A model generated the notes under the pieces. It saw only the letters and a program-made list of their open reading frames with translations, had not been told where the DNA came from and made no database searches. From Ambrosia x helenae (taxonomy: Eukaryota > Streptophyta > Magnoliopsida > Asterales > Asteraceae), in NCBI GenBank assembly GCA_030844895.1, contig JAUTDX010007431.1, positions 1 through 64,000 of the forward strand: DNA of 64,000 nucleotides. Reading direction: 5' to 3'. Below are positions 59,101 to 64,000 of this stretch, in pieces. A program made the translations under genes and the position numbers. How positions within the stretch are numbered: the stretch's first letter is position 1; each line of letters starts with the position of its first letter.

Positions 59101-62100
59101 GTCTAAGCCTCAAATAAAAGTAAAATTTAAGGGACATTGAAAGTGGATTTACGTAAAAACATGTAAATTACAAAACCAAGAATGACTACGTCAATCTAAA
59201 TCATGTGTCAACCCCCTTCGAGCGAGTTTCACCATCGCTCAGATAAGAACTCGGTCAATCAAACACCTGATTCCATCACAAAAGACTTATTTTCAATTGT
59301 AATCATTTTCGAGGCTTTATTTTCATTTTATTTCTAAGCCTCGTATATATCAACATTCCCATTAAATAGAACGCATGTATATCGCCTTAATGGCTTCATT
59401 TAGATGTATGAAATGATTTTCGGTGATTTTGAAATGCCGCCACCCTCTTTAAGAGGTTAAAAATGGTCTAAGCCTCAAATAAAAGTAAAATTTAAGGGAC
59501 ATTGAAAGTGGATTTACGTAAAAACATGTAAATTACAAAACCAAGAATGACTACGTCAATCCAAATCATGTGTCAACCCCCTTCGAGCGAGTTTCACCAT
59601 CGCTCAGATAAGAACTCGGTCAATCAAACACCTGATTCCATCACAAAAGACTTATTTTCAATTGTAATCATTTTCGAGGCTTTATTTTCATTTTATTTCT
59701 AAGCCTCGTATATATCAACATTCCCATTAAATAGAACGCATGTATATCGCCTTAATGGCTTCATTTAGATGTATGAAATGATTTTCGGTGATTTTGAAAT
59801 GCCGCCACCCTCTTTAAGAGGTTAAAAATGGTCTAAGCCTCAAATAAAAGTAAAATTTAAGGGACATTGAAAGTGGATTTACGTAAAAACATGTAAATTA
59901 CAAAACCAAGAATGACTACGTCAATCCAAATCATGTGTCAACCCCCTTCGAGCGAGTTTCACCATCGCTCAGATAAGAACTCGGTCAATCAAACACCTGA
60001 TTCCATCACAAAAGACTTATTTTCAATTGTAATCATTTTCGAGGCTTTATTTTCATTTTATTTCTAAGCCTCGTATATATCAACATTCCCATTAAATAGA
60101 ACGCATGTATATCGCCTTAATGGCTTCATTTAGATGTATGAAATGATTTTCGGTGATTTTGAAATGCCGCCACCCTCTTTAAGAGGTTAAAAATGGTCTA
60201 AGCCTCAAATAAAAGTAAAATTTAAGGTGACATTGAAAGTGGATTTACGTAAAAACATGTAAATTACAAAACCAAGAATGACTACGTCAATCCAAATCAT
60301 GTGTCAACCCCCTTCGAGCGAGTTTCACCATCGCTCAGATAAGAACTCGGTCAATCAAACACCTGATTCCATCACAAAAGACTTATTTTCAATTGTAATC
60401 ATTTTCGAGGCTTTATTTTCATTTTATTTCTAAGCCTCGTATATATCAACATTCCCATTAAATAGAACGCATGTATATCGCCTTAATGGCTTCATTTAGA
60501 TGTATGAAATGATTTTCGGTGATTTTGAAATGCCGCCACCCTCTTTAAGAGGTTAAAAATGGTCTAAGCCTCAAATAAAAGTAAAATTTAAGGGACATTG
60601 AAAGTGGATTTACGTAAAAACATGTAAATTACAAAACCAAGAATGACTACGTCAATCTAAATCATGTGTCAACCCCCTTCGAGCGAGTTTCACCATCGCT
60701 CAGATAAGAACTCGGTCAATCAAACACCTGATTCCATCACAAAAGACTTATTTTCAATTGTAATCATTTTCGAGGCTTTATTTTCATTTTATTTCTAAGC
60801 CTCGTATATATCAACATTCCCATTAAATAGAACGCATGTATATCGCCTTAATGGCTTCATTTAGATGTATGAAATGATTTTCGGTGATTTTGAAATGCCG
60901 CCACCCTCTTTAAGAGGTTAAAAATGGTCTAAGCCTCAAATAAAAGTAAAATTTAAGGGACATTGAAAGTGGATTTACGTAAAAACATGTAAATTACAAA
61001 ACCAAGAATGACTACGTCAATCCAAATCATGTGTCAACCCCCTTCGAGCGAGTTTCACCATCGCTCAGATAAGAACTCGGTCAATCAAACACCTGATTCC
61101 ATCACAAAAGACTTATTTTCAATTGTAATCATTTTCGAGGCTTTATTTTCATTTTATTTCTAAGCCTCGTATATATCAACATTCCCATTAAATAGAACGC
61201 ATGTATATCGCCTTAATGGCTTCATTTAGATGTATGAAATGATTTTCGGTGATTTTGAAATGCCGCCACCCTCTTTAAGAGGTTAAAAATGGTCTAAGCC
61301 TCAAATAAAAGTAAAATTTAAGGGACATTGAAAGTGGATTTACGTAAAAACATGTAAATTACAAAACCAAGAATGACTACGTCAATCTAAATCATGTGTC
61401 AACCCCCTTCGAGCGAGTTTCACCATCGCTCAGATAAGAACTCGGTCAATCAAACACCTGATTCCATCACAAAAGACTTATTTTCAATTGTAATCATTTT
61501 CGAGGCTTTATTTTCATTTTATTTCTAAGCCTCGTATATATCAACATTCCCATTAAATAGAACGCATGTATATCGCCTTAATGGCTTCATTTAGATGTAT
61601 GAAATGATTTTCGGTGATTTTGAAATGCCGCCACCCTCTTTAAGAGGTTAAAAATGGTCTAAGCCTCAAATAAAAGTAAAATTTAAGGGACATTGAAAGT
61701 GGATTTACGTAAAAACATGTAAATTACAAAACCAAGAATGACTACGTCAATCCAAATCATGTGTCAACCCCCTTCGAGCGAGTTTCACCATCGCTCAGAT
61801 AAGAACTCGGTCAATCAAACACCTGATTCCATCACAAAAGACTTATTTTCAATTGTAATCATTTTCGAGGCTTTATTTTCATTTTATTTCTAAGCCTCGT
61901 ATATATCAACATTCCCATTAAATAGAACGCATGTATATCGCCTTAATGGCTTCATTTAGATGTATGAAATGATTTTCGGTGATTTTGAAATGCCGCCACC
62001 CTCTTTAAGAGGTTAAAAATGGTCTAAGCCTCAAATAAAAGTAAAATTTAAGGGACATTGAAAGTGGATTTACGTAAAAACATGTAAATTACAAAACCAA

Positions 62101-64000
62101 GAATGACTACGTCAATCTAAATCATGTGTCAACCCCCTTCGAGCGAGTTTCACCATCGCTCAGATAAGAACTCGGTCAATCAAACACCTGATTCCATCAC
62201 AAAAGACTTATTTTCAATTGTAATCATTTTCGAGGCTTTATTTTCATTTTATTTCTAAGCCTCGTATATATCAACATTCCCATTAAATAGAACGCATGTA
62301 TATCGCCTTAATGGCTTCATTTAGATGTATGAAATGATTTTCGGTGATTTTGAAATGCCGCCACCCTCTTTAAGAGGTTAAAAATGGTCTAAGCCTCAAA
62401 TAAAAGTAAAATTTAAGGGACATTGAAAGTGGATTTACGTAAAAACATGTAAATTACAAAACCAAGAATGACTACGTCAATCCAAATCATGTGTCAACCC
62501 CCTTCGAGCGAGTTTCACCATCGCTCAGATAAGAACTCGGTCAATCAAACACCTGATTCCATCACAAAAGACTTATTTTCAATTGTAATCATTTTCGAGG
62601 CTTTATTTTCATTTTATTTCTAAGCCTCGTATATATCAACATTCCCATTAAATAGAACGCATGTATATCGCCTTAATGGCTTCATTTAGATGTATGAAAT
62701 GATTTTCGGTGATTTTGAAATGCCGCCACCCTCTTTAAGAGGTTAAAAATGGTCTAAGCCTCAAATAAAAGTAAAATTTAAGGTGACATTGAAAGTGGAT
62801 TTACGTAAAAACATGTAAATTACAAAACCAAGAATGACTACGTCAATCTAAATCATGTGTCAACCCCCTTCGAGCGAGTTTCACCATCGCTCAGATAAGA
62901 ACTCGGTCAATCAAACACCTGATTCCATCACAAAAGACTTATTTTCAATTGTAATCATTTTCGAGGCTTTATTTTCATTTTATTTCTAAGCCTCGTATAT
63001 ATCAACATTCCCATTAAATAGAACGCATGTATATCGCCTTAATGGCTTCATTTAGATGTATGAAATGATTTTCGGTGATTTTGAAATGCCGCCACCCTCT
63101 TTAAGAGGTTAAAAATGGTCTAAGCCTCAAATAAAAGTAAAATTTAAGGGACATTGAAAGTGGATTTACGTAAAAACATGTAAATTACAAAACCAAGAAT
63201 GACTACGTCAATCCAAATCATGTGTCAACCCCCTTCGAGCGAGTTTCACCATCGCTCAGATAAGAACTCGGTCAATCAAACACCTGATTCCATCACAAAA
63301 GACTTATTTTCAATTGTAATCATTTTCGAGGCTTTATTTTCATTTTATTTCTAAGCCTCGTATATATCAACATTCCCATTAAATAGAACGCATGTATATC
63401 GCCTTAATGGCTTCATTTAGATGTATGAAATGATTTTCGGTGATTTTGAAATGCCGCCACCCTCTTTAAGAGGTTAAAAATGGTCTAAGCCTCAAATAAA
63501 AGTAAAATTTAAGGTGACATTGAAAGTGGATTTACGTAAAAACATGTAAATTACAAAACCAAGAATGACTACGTCAATCTAAATCATGTGTCAACCCCCT
63601 TCGAGCGAGTTTCACCATCGCTCAGATAAGAACTCGGTCAATCAAACACCTGATTCCATCACAAAAGACTTATTTTCAATTGTAATCATTTTCGAGGCTT
63701 TATTTTCATTTTATTTCTAAGCCTCGTATATATCAACATTCCCATTAAATAGAACGCATGTATATCGCCTTAATGGCTTCATTTAGATGTATGAAATGAT
63801 TTTCGGTGATTTTGAAATGCCGCCACCCTCTTTAAGAGGTTAAAAATGGTCTAAGCCTCAAATAAAAGTAAAATTTAAGGGACATTGAAAGTGGATTTAC
63901 GTAAAAACATGTAAATTACAAAACCAAGAATGACTACGTCAATCTAAATCATGTGTCAACCCCCTTCGAGCGAGTTTCACCATCGCTCAGATAAGAACTC
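53140..64000. repeat. Satellite array, derived subtype (CGTATATATC / ATGGCTTC)
   Basis: About 30 monomers, mostly 365 bp, continuing past the window. Two diagnostic changes, CCTCGTATATATC and TTAATGGCTTC, appear from 53140 and are fixed after about 54230. Between these points they occur separately in single monomers. Most monomers have AAGGGACATT; AAGGTGACATT returns near 60229, 62782 and 63513. AATCTAAATC and AATCCAAATC alternate regularly from about 60650 to 63190. Confidence 0.95.

Noticed and set aside
10614..64000. CRISPR-like array
   Set aside because: The repeat unit is a continuous 365-bp monomer with no spacers between conserved repeats, and the setting is a plant genome.

Overview
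The window looks like constitutive heterochromatin from a flowering plant. About two thirds of it is one tandem satellite with a monomer of about 365 bp. Two Ty3/gypsy LTR retrotransposons of the chromovirus type sit in or beside the array. I see no host gene, tRNA or rRNA gene. The polyprotein resembles Tekay/Del-type chromoviruses common in eudicots. Asteraceae is my best guess, from the general look of the polyprotein only, so treat it as low confidence.

Layout. 1-10613: retrotransposon A, plus strand, cut by the window about 16 bp inside its 5' LTR, with gag-pol broken by many small indels. 10614-23492: satellite organised as an 8-monomer higher-order repeat (HOR) of exactly 2925 bp, present about 4.4 times. 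23493-34611: retrotransposon B, minus strand, complete, with a 5-bp target duplication GGTTA, two almost identical 2.83-kb LTRs and an intact gag-pol. 34612-64000: the satellite continues. It starts as a disordered mixture of the HOR monomer types (to about 40.7 kb), becomes a nearly homogeneous monomer array, and from about 53-54 kb is a derived subtype (CCTCGTATATATC and ATGGCTTC variants) running off the window.

The main biology is in the non-coding control regions of the two retrotransposons. A and B are related but diverged, so comparing them shows what is conserved. (1) Both gag genes have an 83-bp phase-1 GT-AG intron at the same place, separating a Gly/Arg-rich first exon from the rest of gag-pol. 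(2) About 130-150 nt upstream of the gag ATG both have a stem-loop with an invariant loop, GGGTGCACAC, holding the palindrome GTGCAC. The stem differs by compensatory base-pair changes, so it looks like a kissing-loop dimerisation or packaging signal. (3) A second covarying long-range stem lies upstream of it, and a conserved start-stop AUG-UAG lies at the foot of the kissing-loop stem. (4) Both elements carry a duplicated hairpin plus polypurine-tract module between the gag-pol stop and the 3' LTR.

Together these suggest an element that separates RNA for translation (spliced) from RNA for packaging and reverse transcription (unspliced, dimerising). The intron persists in both genomic copies, which implies that unspliced RNA is the template. 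This model is inference; the conserved sequences and paired changes are read directly from the window.
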